This document shows, piece after piece, positions 41,809 to 50,479 of a stretch of DNA of 64,000 bases (its first letter is position 1; every line of letters starts with the position of its first letter). The DNA is from Actomonas aquatica (GTDB lineage Bacteria > Verrucomicrobiota > Verrucomicrobiia > Opitutales > Opitutaceae): the NCBI RefSeq assembly GCF_019679435.2, contig NZ_CP139781.1:4125753-4189752 (forward strand), in the 5' to 3' direction. A model generated the notes under the pieces. It saw nothing but the letters and a program-made list of their open reading frames with translations, did no database searches and was not told where the DNA came from. The position numbers and the translations under genes were made by a program.

Positions 41809-42888
41809 TTAGTCGTCGGGGGTGATGCGGCGGCCGCCGCGTTTGGGTTCGAAGGCTTTTTTGCGCCAGCCGGGTTTGTTGGCGACGGCGCGGGCGGCGC
41901 GGCGGGCGGCGGGTTTGGGGGCGTGGTCGCCGGTGATCTTCAGGTAGTGAATGTAACGCTCCGTATCGAGCGTGCCGTTCTCCAGCGCGGCTTGGATGGC
42001 GCAGCCGGGTTCGGTCTCGTGCTGGCAATTGCTGAAGCGGCAATGGCGGGCGAGGTTCACGATGTCGGTGAAGGTTTCGGTGACCCCTTCGTCGGCCACC
42101 CAGAGCTGCAGTTCGCGCAGTCCGGGGGTGTCGATGAGCAGGGCGCCGCTGGGGGTGCGCACGAGCTCGCGACGGGTGGTCGTGTGCCGGCCCTTGCTGT
42201 CCTTGGCCCGGACTTCGCCGGTGGGCAGAAAGTCGTCCTGGGTGAGCAGATTGGCGAGGGTGGATTTGCCGACGCCGGAGGAGCCGAGGAAGGCGAGGGT
42301 GGTGCCCGGGGAGGCGAGTTTGCGCAACTCGCCGAGACCGCGACGGCGGGTGGTATTGGTGAGAATGATACGCACGCTCGGCACGAGTTGGGCGATCTCG
42401 GCTTTGACGCTTTCCGGGTCTGGGTGGACGTCGCTCTTGTTGAGCACGATGACGGGTTCGGCGCCACTTTCGCGGGCGGCGACGAGGAAGCGTTGGATGC
42501 GGGCGGGGTTGTAGTTGCGATCCAGTCCACTCACCAGGAGCACGTAGTCGATGTTGGCGGCCACGACTTGTTCGATGTCTTCTTCACCGGCGGCGCGGCG
42601 GGAAAACTTGGTGCGGCGCGGCAGCACCGCGTGGATGTCGACGCGCTGACCGTCCTCGCGATGGCTGATGGCCACCCAATCGCCGACGGCGGGAAAATCG
42701 CTCGTTTGGGCGTGGCGATGGAAGAAGCCACCGCGGCATTCGCCGAGCCATTCCCGATCGGCGTCCTGCACCGCGTAGAACTTGCGTCTCAACTCACAGA
42801 CGACCCGCGCCGGTTTGAGTCCAGCCGCGAGGTGAGGAGCGAAGGCTTCGGACCAAAAAAGGTTCCAGCCGTAGTGATCGAGAGACAT
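41809..42888 (-). CDS. rsgA: Ribosome small-subunit-dependent GTPase A
   Basis: The 359-residue protein is a circularly permuted GTPase. An OB-fold N-terminus (GDWVAISHREDGQRVDIHAVLPRR) is followed by the G4 motif LNKSD, then G1 GSSGVGKSTLANLL and G3 DTPGLREL. The zinc-knuckle end reads CRFSNCQHETEPGCAI, with the Cys-Cys-His-Cys ligands of RsgA. The enzyme releases RbfA and finishes 30S subunit maturation. The C-terminus has a basic Ala/Lys/Arg tail of about 40 residues that is longer than usual and may bind RNA. Confidence 0.97.
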   Translation of the reverse strand: MSLDHYGWNLFWSEAFAPHLAAGLKPARVVCELRRKFYAVQDADREWLGECRGGFFHRHAQTSDFPAVGDWVAISHREDGQRVDIHAVLPRRTKFSRRAAGEEDIEQVVAANIDYVLLVSGLDRNYNPARIQRFLVAARESGAEPVIVLNKSDVHPDPESVKAEIAQLVPSVRIILTNTTRRRGLGELRKLASPGTTLAFLGSSGVGKSTLANLLTQDDFLPTGEVRAKDSKGRHTTTRRELVRTPSGALLIDTPGLRELQLWVADEGVTETFTDIVNLARHCRFSNCQHETEPGCAIQAALENGTLDTERYIHYLKITGDHAPKPAARRAARAVANKPGWRKKAFEPKRGGRRITPDD

Positions 42889-42983
42889 GATTGAAGAAGA
42901 AAATGGCGGTTCACAAAGGGTGCGCCGGAAAGTGCAAGCTTTGCGTGGGGGATTTGGCGAATGTGACGTATTATCTAGCTACC

Positions 42984-43805
42984 ATGATAACACAGCTCCA
43001 GACCGTTCCGCCGGCGGTGGTGCGAGCTGATCCCCGCAGTAAAACCCCCGCCGCAAATCGCCCGCAATCGCGGGCAACCCCCAAACTTGATCGTCCTGAT
43101 TGGCATTATGAACCGGTGCTTCCGCTCGTCCACATTCCGTGGCTCGCGTTGGTGGCTTCTGGTGCGATGCACGTCGTCGTCATGTTTGCGTTTAACGACA
43201 AAGCTCCGCCTCCGATCAAGGCTGAGTCGATAGAACAAATCTCCGTCCAACTGATGGAGATGCCTCCCATCGAGGAATTGGATGAACCCGAAAAGGTGTT
43301 CGACCCGGACGCCGCACAGCAGGAGGAGCTCGACCCGGGCGCCTACGTGCCAATGCAGGCCGACGTGCCGTCGATCATAACCGACGCGACGTTTGTCCAA
43401 AAACTCGATTATGCGTCGCTGTTGCCGAAACCGGACTTCGACGCCGCCAAGGTCGTGAGCATCCCGTCGCGCATCGCGCACGGCAAGGTGCGTCCCGACC
43501 AGATTCAAGACCTCTTTAACCTCGGTGACCTCGACCGCGTGCCGGAGCCCATTCTGCAGCGTCCGCCGGTCTTCCCGCCCAGCCTCAAGAACGAGGTGCG
43601 TGAAGCCGAAGTCGTGGTCGACTTCATCGTCGGCGCCGATGGTAAGGTCCCTTGGGCCAAAGTGTATTCATCGACGCATCGTGGATTCGAGGATGCGGCG
43701 GTCCTCGGTGTTTCCCGCTGGCAGTTCCGCCCCGGCATGAAAAACGGGCGCAAGGTGGCCACGCGCATGCGTGTGCCGCTGAAGTTCCGGGTGGTGGACG
43801 ACTGA
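42984..43805 (+). CDS. TonB-family energy transducer
   Basis: About 273 residues from the ATG at 42984 (an ATG at 42891 in frame would add a Cys-rich stretch that looks non-native). One membrane helix lies near residues 68-85 (PWLALVASGAMHVVVMFAF). The periplasmic region is acidic and Pro-rich (MEMPPIEELDEPEKVFDPD). The C-terminal TonB fold follows: REAEVVVDFIVGADGKVPWA, then FEDAAVLGVSRWQFRPGMKNG, then RMRVPLKFRV. TonB proteins pass proton-motive energy from ExbB/ExbD to outer-membrane receptors; no exbBD genes are in this window. A strong terminator follows at 43857. Confidence 0.9.
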   Translation: MITQLQTVPPAVVRADPRSKTPAANRPQSRATPKLDRPDWHYEPVLPLVHIPWLALVASGAMHVVVMFAFNDKAPPPIKAESIEQISVQLMEMPPIEELDEPEKVFDPDAAQQEELDPGAYVPMQADVPSIITDATFVQKLDYASLLPKPDFDAAKVVSIPSRIAHGKVRPDQIQDLFNLGDLDRVPEPILQRPPVFPPSLKNEVREAEVVVDFIVGADGKVPWAKVYSSTHRGFEDAAVLGVSRWQFRPGMKNGRKVATRMRVPLKFRVVDD

Positions 43806-43856
43806 GCCGATCCCTTGGTTGCCAACCTCCCCCCGCGCCGCGGGAAATGATTCAGC

Positions 43857-43898
43857 GAGGCGCCGAACCCAGAAACGGTTCGGCGCCTCTTTGTGTTT
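43857..43898 (+). terminator. Rho-independent terminator, 13-bp perfect stem
   Basis: GAGGCGCCGAACC pairs perfectly with GGTTCGGCGCCTC around a seven-base loop, followed by TTTGTGTTT. It closes the TonB-protein transcript, 52 bases after the stop codon. It is the clearest intrinsic terminator in the window. Confidence 0.93.
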
Positions 43899-44007
43899 GG
43901 AGCCCTCCGCTAAATGGGGCCGCGCGTGCGCAAGTATGCGTATGTTGGAGACGCGGCGGATGCCGTAGGCTGGGAGTGTCGGTATCGTATAGTTCCTATT
44001 TCCGCCA

Positions 44008-44103
44008 CGAACCGTGGGCCGGTTCGAATGGAGCCCATCTTTCGTCCTGCTGGCGTGGGACGAGAGTCGAGTCGAGCCGCGCCTCAGGAGTGGGGCGCGG
44101 CTC
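44008..44103. other. Run of three hairpins, possible structured RNA
   Basis: The 43899-44138 spacer has no gene I can support. It holds three consecutive stems: CGAACCG/CGGTTCG (44008-44026), CTTTCGTCC/GGACGAGAG (44039-44066, one G-U pair), and GAGCCGCGCC/GGCGCGGCTC (44074-44103). No T-run follows any of them. The spacing and number suggest a small RNA or structured element rather than a terminator. Confidence 0.35.
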
Positions 44104-44138
44104 ATTCGGTGGGTGCCGGGGCGGGGCGAACTCGGGGC

Positions 44139-44441
44139 CTACTGCTCCGGCGACTGCGACGCGTCGTCGATGGGGCGGTAGTAAAGGGCGGTGCGACCGA
44201 CGGTGCCGACGAGGGCACTGGAGGTAAGGGTGGCGAGTTCGGCGAAGAGAGCTTCGCGGGCTTTGCGATCGGTCTCGCCGGCGCGCACTTTGATGAGGCC
44301 GTTGCGGGAGAGTTGGCTGTTGAGCTCGCGGATGACGGTGGCGGTCACGCCCTCGCGGCCAACGGTCACGCTGGCTTCCAGGAGTTGGCCTTCGCTGCGC
44401 AGGACGCGACGTTCGGCACCGGTGAGGGAGGGAGTGGTCAT
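44139..44441 (-). CDS. yhbY: YhbY-family CRM-domain RNA-binding protein
   Basis: The 100-residue protein is a single CRM domain. LTGAERRVLRSEGQLLEASV is followed by VTVGREGVTATVIRELNSQL, then LIKVRAGETDRKAREALFAEL. The final part has GTVGRTALYYRP, which corresponds to the GxxxxLYR end of YhbY proteins. YhbY binds pre-50S ribosomal particles. The usual GxxG RNA loop reads GREG. The gene lies upstream of a hairpin-rich spacer. It follows the TonB receptor gene (44496) in the same direction with a 54-base gap. Confidence 0.92.
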   Translation of the reverse strand: MTTPSLTGAERRVLRSEGQLLEASVTVGREGVTATVIRELNSQLSRNGLIKVRAGETDRKAREALFAELATLTSSALVGTVGRTALYYRPIDDASQSPEQ

Positions 44442-44495
44442 GCGCGCAGAGGAGGACGGCGGCGGCGCGGCGTCAACGCTCGTTGTGGGCTGCGG

Positions 44496-46565
44496 TCACC
44501 ACGTCCAACGCACGCCGGCGCGACTGAAGCGCGGGGTGCCGAGGTCGTAGAGGCCGTCGGTGGTGCGGCGGGTGACAACGGCTTCATCGAAGACGTTTTC
44601 GATGGCGACGAAGAGTTCACGGTCGGCGGCGAAGCGGTAGCCGAGGCGCAGGTCGACCGTCATGGCGGCATCGAGCACGAGGGTATTGGCGTCGTCTTCG
44701 TAGGCGTCGCTGAGGTAGCGGGCCTGCGCGCCGAAGGTGAGCGCGGCGAGCGGACGCCAGTCGGCACCGAGGACAACGGTATGGCGCGAAACTTGGGGCA
44801 GGTTGAGTCCGGTGGCGTGGTCGCTGGAATCACTGTAGAGGTAGTCGGCGCGGAGCGTCAGGGCGGTGGCGGGTTGCCAGTGGGCGGAGAGCTCGAGGCC
44901 GTGCACATCAACCCGGGGGAGATTTTCGCGGCGGCGGCCGAGACCGCCAGCGGGCACAAATCCCACGCCGGGCACGACGCCGGGACCGGCACCGAGGGTG
45001 ACGTTGGCAACGGCGTCCTCGAGGCGGTTGGTGAAGGCGTTGGCGCGTAGGCGCAGGTCGCGGGTGGCGAACGTAGTGCCCAGCTCGATACCGCGAAGCG
45101 ATTCGGGCGCGAGGTCAGGGTTGGCCTCGGTGATGTCGTTGCCGACGCGGAAGGGGCGGTAGAGCTCGTTGAGGGTCGGCAAGCGGAAGGCGCTGTAAGC
45201 GGCGGTGTGCAAACGCCAGTTGTTGGTAGCTTGCCAGACGAGTCCGGCACGCGGATTGAACTCCACGCCGTCGCGACTGGGCAGGTCGTCCTCGCGCACG
45301 ATGGAGCCGGCGGTGCGATCGATCTCGATGCGGTGGGCGTCGCTGAGTTGCCAAGCGTCGAGGCGGGCGGAAAGGCTGCCGCGGAGGGCGGAGGTGAGGG
45401 CGCGGTCATGGTGAGCGAACACGCCGGCAAAGGTCTGGGTGCCACCGGCCCGGCGATTGCGAGTGAAGTCATCGCCGGAGCGGAAATAGTTTTCGCGGGT
45501 TTCACCCTGCACCCAACGCACGTCGGCACCGGCGGTGGTGGTCTGGTCGTTGTCGGACCACGTGATGGTGGCGGCGGCTCCGGCGGCATCGGCGGGCACG
45601 GCGTATTGATCAAGCACGGCGATCTCGCTGTCGCGGGCATCGCTCACGGAGGTGAAGCGATTGGCGAATTCCTGCGTCTGGACGTAGGCCGTGGCGGTCC
45701 AGTCGGCGGGGGCGCTGAGCAGTTCGAGAGTGCCGGAGGCGGAGGCGGCGAGCAGCGCCTCGCGGGTGCGGTTGCGTTGCAGGGGTGTGCCGTTACCGCG
45801 CTCCTCACGGAAGATGCGAGCGGTGAGCGTGCCGCGGGTGCCGTTGGTGGTGGTGCGGGACCACGAGACCTGGGCGGTGCCCTGTTCGAGGTCGGTGGGG
45901 CGGTCGATGGGGCCAGCCCACTCCGACGCGGTGCGGCGAAAACCGTCGGACCGGAAGCCACGAGTGTTGATGGTGAACGTGTCGGCGCCACGCACCGTGG
46001 TGTGGTGGAGGTCGGCGGCGAAGGTGCCGAAGTCTCCGCCCTCTATTTGTAGTTGGGTGGAGGATACGGCGGCGTCGGCGGGCTGAGATGAGGCGGTGAG
46101 CAGTTGAATGGTGCCGCCGAGCGCGGCGCTGCCCCAGGCACTGGAGCCGCCGCCGCGCACGATCTCGGCGGAGGTCAGAGCGAGGCGCGGGGCTTTGCTC
46201 CAGGTGACCCAGCCGCCGAAGGGATCGTTGAGGGGAATGCCGTCGACGAGGACGAGGGTGCGGCCGGCGCCGTTGGGGCCGAGGTTGCGCAGCGAGACGC
46301 CTTGGGTGGTGGGGTTGGCGGAGAGGCTGCCTTGGCGGCGGAAGAGGCTGAAGGCGGCGGAGGCCTTGAGCGCTTCGTCGACGGTGAGGGCGGTGGTGTC
46401 GCTGAGGTCGTCAGCGTTAAAGACATCGACCGTGACCGGCAGAGCGGAGAGTGGCTGAGGCGAGCGGGTGGCGGTAACGACGAGCGGATCGAGCACCTGG
46501 GCGGCAGCGGCGACCGGGAGGAGGCTGAAGGCGAGGAAGCGAAGACGAAGCGCGCGAAACAGCAT
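44496..46565 (-). CDS. BtuB/siderophore-type TonB-dependent receptor (locus 4)
   Basis: I start it at the ATG 46565, which begins a signal peptide ending VAAAAQ; a longer frame starts at 46622. About 689 residues. Directly after the signal comes a clear TonB box, LDPLVVTATRSPQ. The plug (LTVDEALKASAAFSLFRRQG, then GAGRTLVLVDGIPLNDPFGG, then GSAALGGTIQLLTA) and the barrel ending AGVRWTW follow. Its size and TonB box match BtuB/FepA-type receptors for vitamin B12 or iron complexes. No B12 riboswitch core could be found upstream. Palindromes at 46680 and 46702 are probable control sites. Confidence 0.93.
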   Translation of the reverse strand: MLFRALRLRFLAFSLLPVAAAAQVLDPLVVTATRSPQPLSALPVTVDVFNADDLSDTTALTVDEALKASAAFSLFRRQGSLSANPTTQGVSLRNLGPNGAGRTLVLVDGIPLNDPFGGWVTWSKAPRLALTSAEIVRGGGSSAWGSAALGGTIQLLTASSQPADAAVSSTQLQIEGGDFGTFAADLHHTTVRGADTFTINTRGFRSDGFRRTASEWAGPIDRPTDLEQGTAQVSWSRTTTNGTRGTLTARIFREERGNGTPLQRNRTREALLAASASGTLELLSAPADWTATAYVQTQEFANRFTSVSDARDSEIAVLDQYAVPADAAGAAATITWSDNDQTTTAGADVRWVQGETRENYFRSGDDFTRNRRAGGTQTFAGVFAHHDRALTSALRGSLSARLDAWQLSDAHRIEIDRTAGSIVREDDLPSRDGVEFNPRAGLVWQATNNWRLHTAAYSAFRLPTLNELYRPFRVGNDITEANPDLAPESLRGIELGTTFATRDLRLRANAFTNRLEDAVANVTLGAGPGVVPGVGFVPAGGLGRRRENLPRVDVHGLELSAHWQPATALTLRADYLYSDSSDHATGLNLPQVSRHTVVLGADWRPLAALTFGAQARYLSDAYEDDANTLVLDAAMTVDLRLGYRFAADRELFVAIENVFDEAVVTRRTTDGLYDLGTPRFSRAGVRWTW

Positions 46566-46679
46566 GATGGGCAGCCCGACACCCTCATGCGAAGGAGCCG
46601 GCCGGTCAACCGACGCCCCCATTCCACCCGGCTACACGTCAAACAGCCCCCGGCGACCGCGCCCACGGATTATTCAAGT

Positions 46680-46698
46680 TGTCACCTAATAGGTGACA
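46680..46698. promoter_or_regulatory. 19-bp palindrome TGTCACCTAATAGGTGACA, site 1
   Basis: The palindrome is perfect around its central base and extends by one more pair to 21 bp (46679-46699). It lies 115 bases upstream of the receptor start. A second copy differing at one base is at 46800-46818, exactly 120 bp away. Both sit in the divergent spacer between the TonB receptor and the SulP gene. Confidence 0.8.
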
Positions 46699-46701
46699 AA
46701 A

Positions 46702-46715
46702 TTAGCCAAGGCTAA
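46702..46715. promoter_or_regulatory. Palindrome TTAGCCAAGGCTAA, DtxR/MntR-like
   Basis: A 14-bp dyad (TTAGCC-AA-GGCTAA) lies three bases beyond site 1 and would face the receptor promoter. AGCC/GGCT dyads occur in DtxR-type iron or manganese operators, which would suit a siderophore-type receptor. The family assignment is tentative. Confidence 0.45.
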
Positions 46716-46799
46716 TAATTATGGGTGTTGTAAGCCGTTGGAAGTTAGGAGGAAGGCGGGTTTTAAGCTCTTCGAGTTGGGAAATAGTGGGTGAAATGG

Positions 46800-46818
46800 T
46801 GTCACCTAATGGGTGACA
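46800..46818. promoter_or_regulatory. 19-bp palindrome TGTCACCTAATGGGTGACA, site 2
   Basis: It is the second copy of the 46680 site, with G in place of A at position 12. The 120-bp spacing is about 11.4 helical turns. Two bound dimers could act separately on the two divergent promoters or loop. Confidence 0.8.
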
Positions 46819-46973
46819 GGTGGAGCGGGCGGGGTGGGGATGGTGAGGGGAGTTAAGGATTGCGTTGGAGGTGGGTGGGAGTCTTTCTGCGCGGCCCGTT
46901 GGTTGACCGCGGGGGATGCTTCTTACCCGCCCACTCGTTTAGCTTTTCCATTCACCGCCCGACTGGGGCGCAG

Positions 46974-47004
46974 GCGTCGACCCCAACGTCGGCGCTTTTT
47001 GTTT
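46974..47004 (+). terminator. Intrinsic terminator in the leader of the SulP gene
   Basis: GCGTCGAC pairs with GTCGGCGC (one G-U) around six bases and is followed by TTTTTGTTT. The T-run ends only about 20 bases before the SulP start codon at 47025, which leaves no room for a promoter between them. It therefore probably acts as an attenuator in the leader. The 155 bases upstream may contain the sensing part. Confidence 0.65.
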
Positions 47005-47024
47005 GGGCCTATTCCTCCCACGAC

Positions 47025-48569
47025 ATGACCAACCCATTTCGCAAAAAACGCGGCAATTTGAAGGACGATGCGCTCTCCGGGCTCACCGTCGCGCTGGCGC
47101 TCGTGCCGGAAGCCATCGCCTTTGCCTTTGTGGCGGGGGTGCCGCCGTTGGTGGGCCTGTATGCGGCCTTTTTCATGGGCTTGATCACGGCGATGTTTGG
47201 CGGTCGTCCGGGCATGATTTCGGGCGCGACCGGCGCGATGGCGGTGGTGATGGTGGCGCTGGTGCAGGAGGGTAATTTGCGCGGCGGCGAGGGCGCGGGA
47301 CTGGAGTTTCTTTTCGCGACCGTGATCCTGACCGGCCTCATTCAGATGCTGGTGGGGGCGCTGCAGTTGGGGCGGTTGATCCGACTGGTGCCGCACCCCG
47401 TGATGATGGGTTTTGTGAACGGTCTCGCGATCGTGATCTTCCTGGCGCAGCTCGACATGTTCAAAGAGCGCAACGGTGCCGAGGTGGGCGACTGGTTGTC
47501 TGGTTCGGCGCTGTGGCTCATGCTCGGGTTGGTGGCGCTGACGATGGCGATCATCCATTTTCTGCCCAAGTTCACCAAGGCCGTGCCGTCTTCGCTGGCG
47601 GCGATTCTGGTGGTGGCGGGCATCGCGTTTCTGGGCGTGAACACGCAGGTGGTCGGTGACCTCGCGAGTGTGCAGGGCAGCCTGCCGCAGCTGCATCTGC
47701 CGAACGTGCCGTTCAACCTCGAGACGCTCGGGTTCATTTTCCCCTACGCGGCGATTCTGGCGTCGGTGGGGCTCATTGAATCGCTGATGACGCTGCAGCT
47801 GGTGGACGAACTCACGGAGACGCGCGGCAAGGGTAATCGGGAGTGTGTGGCGCAGGGCGCGGCGAACATGGTGAGTGGCTTCTTCGGCAGCATGGGTGGA
47901 TGCGCGATGATCGGGCAGAGTCTGATCAACATCCGCTCGGGCGGGCGTGGTCGCACCTCCGGTATCGTGGCGGCGGTGGGCCTGTTGATCTTCATCCTGG
48001 TAGGCGCGCCGTTTATCGATCGCATTCCGATCGCGGCGCTCACCGGCGTGATGTTCATGGTGGTGATCGGCACCTTTGAGTGGGCGACGTTCAACACCTT
48101 CGGCAAGGTGCCGAAGAGCGACATCCTGGTGGTGGCGATCGTGACGGGTGTGACGGTCTACGCGGACCTGGCGATCGCGGTGTTGGTGGGCGTGTTGGTT
48201 TCGGCGTTGGTCTTTGCGTGGAAGAGCGCGCAGCACGTGCGTTTGATCACGGTGGAGGACACGCATCAGCGACGCACCTACCTGCTGAGCGGGTTGTTGT
48301 ATTTTGGTTCGGTGCGGGAGTTCGCCGAGCAGTTCACGCCGAGCGAAGATCCGACGGATGTGGTGATCGATTGCCGTGACACGCGCGTGTGTGACCTGTC
48401 GGGCTTGGAGGCGATCAATGCCTTGGCCGAGCGCTACCGCAAAGTCGGCAAGACCCTGCACCTGCGTCACCTCTCGCCGGACTGCCGACAGATGCTGCAG
48501 AACGCCGGCAATCTGGTGGATGTCGAGGTGATGGAAGACGATCCGCACTACTCGGTGGCGCGGATTTGA
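47025..48569 (+). CDS. SulP-family inorganic anion transporter
   Basis: About 514 residues from the ATG at 47025. The transmembrane part (about 20-400) starts with [25 protein letters not shown] and [22 protein letters not shown], followed by the SulP/SLC26 pattern [15 protein letters not shown]. The C-terminal STAS domain (about 425-510) contains [19 protein letters not shown]. SulP proteins carry sulfate, bicarbonate, chloride or dicarboxylates. The STAS Ser/Asp region is conserved. No carbonic anhydrase or sulfate-assimilation gene is adjacent, so the anion is unknown. Expression is probably controlled by the leader terminator upstream. Confidence 0.95.
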   Translation: MTNPFRKKRGNLKDDALSGLTVALALVPEAIAFAFVAGVPPLVGLYAAFFMGLITAMFGGRPGMISGATGAMAVVMVALVQEGNLRGGEGAGLEFLFATVILTGLIQMLVGALQLGRLIRLVPHPVMMGFVNGLAIVIFLAQLDMFKERNGAEVGDWLSGSALWLMLGLVALTMAIIHFLPKFTKAVPSSLAAILVVAGIAFLGVNTQVVGDLASVQGSLPQLHLPNVPFNLETLGFIFPYAAILASVGLIESLMTLQLVDELTETRGKGNRECVAQGAANMVSGFFGSMGGCAMIGQSLINIRSGGRGRTSGIVAAVGLLIFILVGAPFIDRIPIAALTGVMFMVVIGTFEWATFNTFGKVPKSDILVVAIVTGVTVYADLAIAVLVGVLVSALVFAWKSAQHVRLITVEDTHQRRTYLLSGLLYFGSVREFAEQFTPSEDPTDVVIDCRDTRVCDLSGLEAINALAERYRKVGKTLHLRHLSPDCRQMLQNAGNLVDVEVMEDDPHYSVARI

Positions 48570-48643
48570 GGTCGGCGCTTAAATGCTCCGCTGATCGGTC
48601 GATCCTTGTCCGGAAACGATATCTCCGCCAAGTAAAAGAGGTA

Positions 48644-49429
48644 TCAACCCTTTGAATACCAAGTTTGCGGGTCGAGCTGGTAGTAGGTTTGGAGCTCGGC
48701 GTAGAGGTCGGGGCGCTTGCGGGCGAGTTGGCGGGGTTTTTCGAAAAAGGCCTCGGTGGCGACGGCGAAATACTCGGCGGGGTTGGTGGCGCCGTAGGTG
48801 TCGAGCACGGTGCGTTTGCCGTCGGCGGCGAGGCGTTCGAGGCGGGCGTGGCCGTCGGTGAGGACGTGGGTCCAGCGGGCGTAGTGTTCGGGGGCGCGGA
48901 GGAAGGGCGTGCCATCGGCGCGGCCGTCGGCTTGGTCGAGTTGGTGGGCGAACTCGTGGAGGGTGACGTTGTGGCCGTCGAAGGTATTGCGGGCGCCGCT
49001 GAGCACGGCGTTCCACGCGAGCACGATGGTGCCGCGGCTGGAGGATTCGCCGAGGCGGACGACTTCGCGTTCGACGACGATGCCGAGCTCGTCGACGAGG
49101 CGTTCGCGGGCGCGGTAGGCGGCGGGGTAGAGTAGGATGCTGCGCAGGCGCGGGAAGGGCGGTCCGGGGAGTTTGAGGCAGAGCACGCAGGCCTGGCCGG
49201 CGACGGTGAGCACCATCTCATCGGTGAGGGTGAGGCCGCCGCAGGCTTCGAAGTGTTTGTCGCGGACAAAGCGGGCGATCTGTTGGTGCAGGGTTTCGCG
49301 CAGGTCGGCCGGGAGGTGTTGGTAAAGGGGAACGTTGGCTTCGAGGATGGCGATCCAGGCGGGATCAAAAACCACGGGGCCGGGGTCGGGGGGATTCAGC
49401 CAGGCGGCGAGGCGGGTCCAGAAGCTCAT
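48644..49429 (-). CDS. MtfA-type (M90) zinc metallopeptidase
   Basis: About 261 residues from the ATG at 49429. The zinc motif is HEFAHQLDQADG (HExxH). The MtfA pattern includes FEACGGLTLTDEMVLTVAGQACVL near residue 75 and EYFAVATEAFFEKPRQLARKRPDLY near the end, where Glu provides the third ligand. MtfA (YeeI) binds Mlc and controls PTS glucose uptake in enteric bacteria. The family is also present in organisms without Mlc, where its role is unknown. It is a stand-alone gene converging on SulP. Confidence 0.92.
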   Translation of the reverse strand: MSFWTRLAAWLNPPDPGPVVFDPAWIAILEANVPLYQHLPADLRETLHQQIARFVRDKHFEACGGLTLTDEMVLTVAGQACVLCLKLPGPPFPRLRSILLYPAAYRARERLVDELGIVVEREVVRLGESSSRGTIVLAWNAVLSGARNTFDGHNVTLHEFAHQLDQADGRADGTPFLRAPEHYARWTHVLTDGHARLERLAADGKRTVLDTYGATNPAEYFAVATEAFFEKPRQLARKRPDLYAELQTYYQLDPQTWYSKG

Positions 49430-49523
49430 GGGGGCAAGAGGCAAGGGTGGCGGGGCGGCGAAGGCAACGGCGCGCGTTTTTGAGATGGAGTCGGGCGGGC
49501 GGGCGCTGTCTGGTGGGCGGCGT

Positions 49524-50408
49524 ATGGCATCTCCGACGCTTCTCGTTCTCGCGGCTGGCATGGGTTCCCGTTACGGCGGGCTCAAGCAACTCGACCCGGT
49601 GGGGCCGGCGGGCGAAACGATTTTGGATTACGCGGTGTTTGATGCGGTGCGGGCGGGTTTCGACCGGGTGGTGTTTGTGATCCGCCGCGATTTTGAGGAC
49701 GCGTTTCGGGAGCAGGTAGGGGCGAAGTATGTGGGCAAGCTGGAGGTGGCGTATGCGTTTCAGGCGCTGGACATGTTGCCGGAGGGCGCGCTGATGCCGG
49801 AGGGGCGCGAGAAGCCGTGGGGAACGGGGCACGCGGTGTGGTGTGCGCGCGAGGTGGTGGGCGAGACGGCGCCGTTTGCGGTGATCAACGCCGACGACTT
49901 TTTGGGCGCGGATGCGTTTGCGCAGTTGGCGGGTTTTGCGGCGGAGCCGGATGCGGATCACGCGATGGTGGGTTACCGGCTGATGAACACCTTGTCGGAG
50001 CAGGGCGCGGTGTCGCGCGGGGTGTGTCAGGTGGACGCGGACGGCCTGCTCACGGAAGTGGTCGAGCACACCGGGATCCAGCGCCGTGATGTGGGGCCGG
50101 GGGGCGAGGCGCTCTTTGCGGGCGACGAGATTGTGTCGATGAACTGCTGGCTTTTTCAGCCGACGTTCTGGGGCGCGCTGGATCGGCAGTGGCGGGCGTT
50201 TGTGGCCGAGCGTTTGGGCGAGCCGAAGGCGGAGTTTTATTTGCCGGCGGCGGTGTCGGCGGAGATCGAAGCCGGGCGGACGTCGGTGCGGGTGCGGGCT
50301 ACGTCGGCGCGGTGGTTTGGGGTCACCTATCGCGAGGACAAGCCGCTGGTGGAGGCGATGCTGCGCGGGTTGATCGCGGAGGGGGCGTATCCGTCACCGC
50401 TTTTTTGA
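49524..50408 (+). CDS. Nucleotidyltransferase (sugar-1-phosphate NTP-transferase type)
   Basis: About 294 residues from the ATG at 49524. The N-terminus is the NTP-binding signature LLVLAAGMGSRYGGLKQLDPVG. The acidic metal site is FAVINADDFLGADAF. The C-terminal part is alpha/beta and ends without a hexapeptide repeat, which separates it from GlmU and GlgC. It probably activates a sugar phosphate, but the substrate is unknown. The stop codon merges into a tandem heptamer array. Confidence 0.88.
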   Translation: MASPTLLVLAAGMGSRYGGLKQLDPVGPAGETILDYAVFDAVRAGFDRVVFVIRRDFEDAFREQVGAKYVGKLEVAYAFQALDMLPEGALMPEGREKPWGTGHAVWCAREVVGETAPFAVINADDFLGADAFAQLAGFAAEPDADHAMVGYRLMNTLSEQGAVSRGVCQVDADGLLTEVVEHTGIQRRDVGPGGEALFAGDEIVSMNCWLFQPTFWGALDRQWRAFVAERLGEPKAEFYLPAAVSAEIEAGRTSVRVRATSARWFGVTYREDKPLVEAMLRGLIAEGAYPSPLF

Positions 50409-50462
50409 TACGGGATGCGCGATGCGGGATGCGGGGTGCGGGATGGGGGATACGGGATGGGG
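50407..50462. repeat. Tandem 7-bp repeat, eight copies
   Basis: Eight consecutive heptamers with the consensus GATGCGG (variants GATACGG, GATGCGC, GGTGCGG, GATGGGG) begin inside the stop codon of the nucleotidyltransferase gene. A second heptamer array of different sequence lies at 52339-52373. Confidence 0.8.
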
Positions 50463-50479
50463 GCGGTGAGGCAACGGGG

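Noticed and set aside
44008-44040. GGTTCGAAT resembling a tRNA T-loop
   Set aside because: The flanking bases form a simple hairpin, not a T-arm, and no acceptor stem, D-arm or anticodon arm could be built around it.
46566-46679. Cobalamin riboswitch before the BtuB-like receptor
   Set aside because: I looked for the B12-box and conserved core on the minus strand and found neither.
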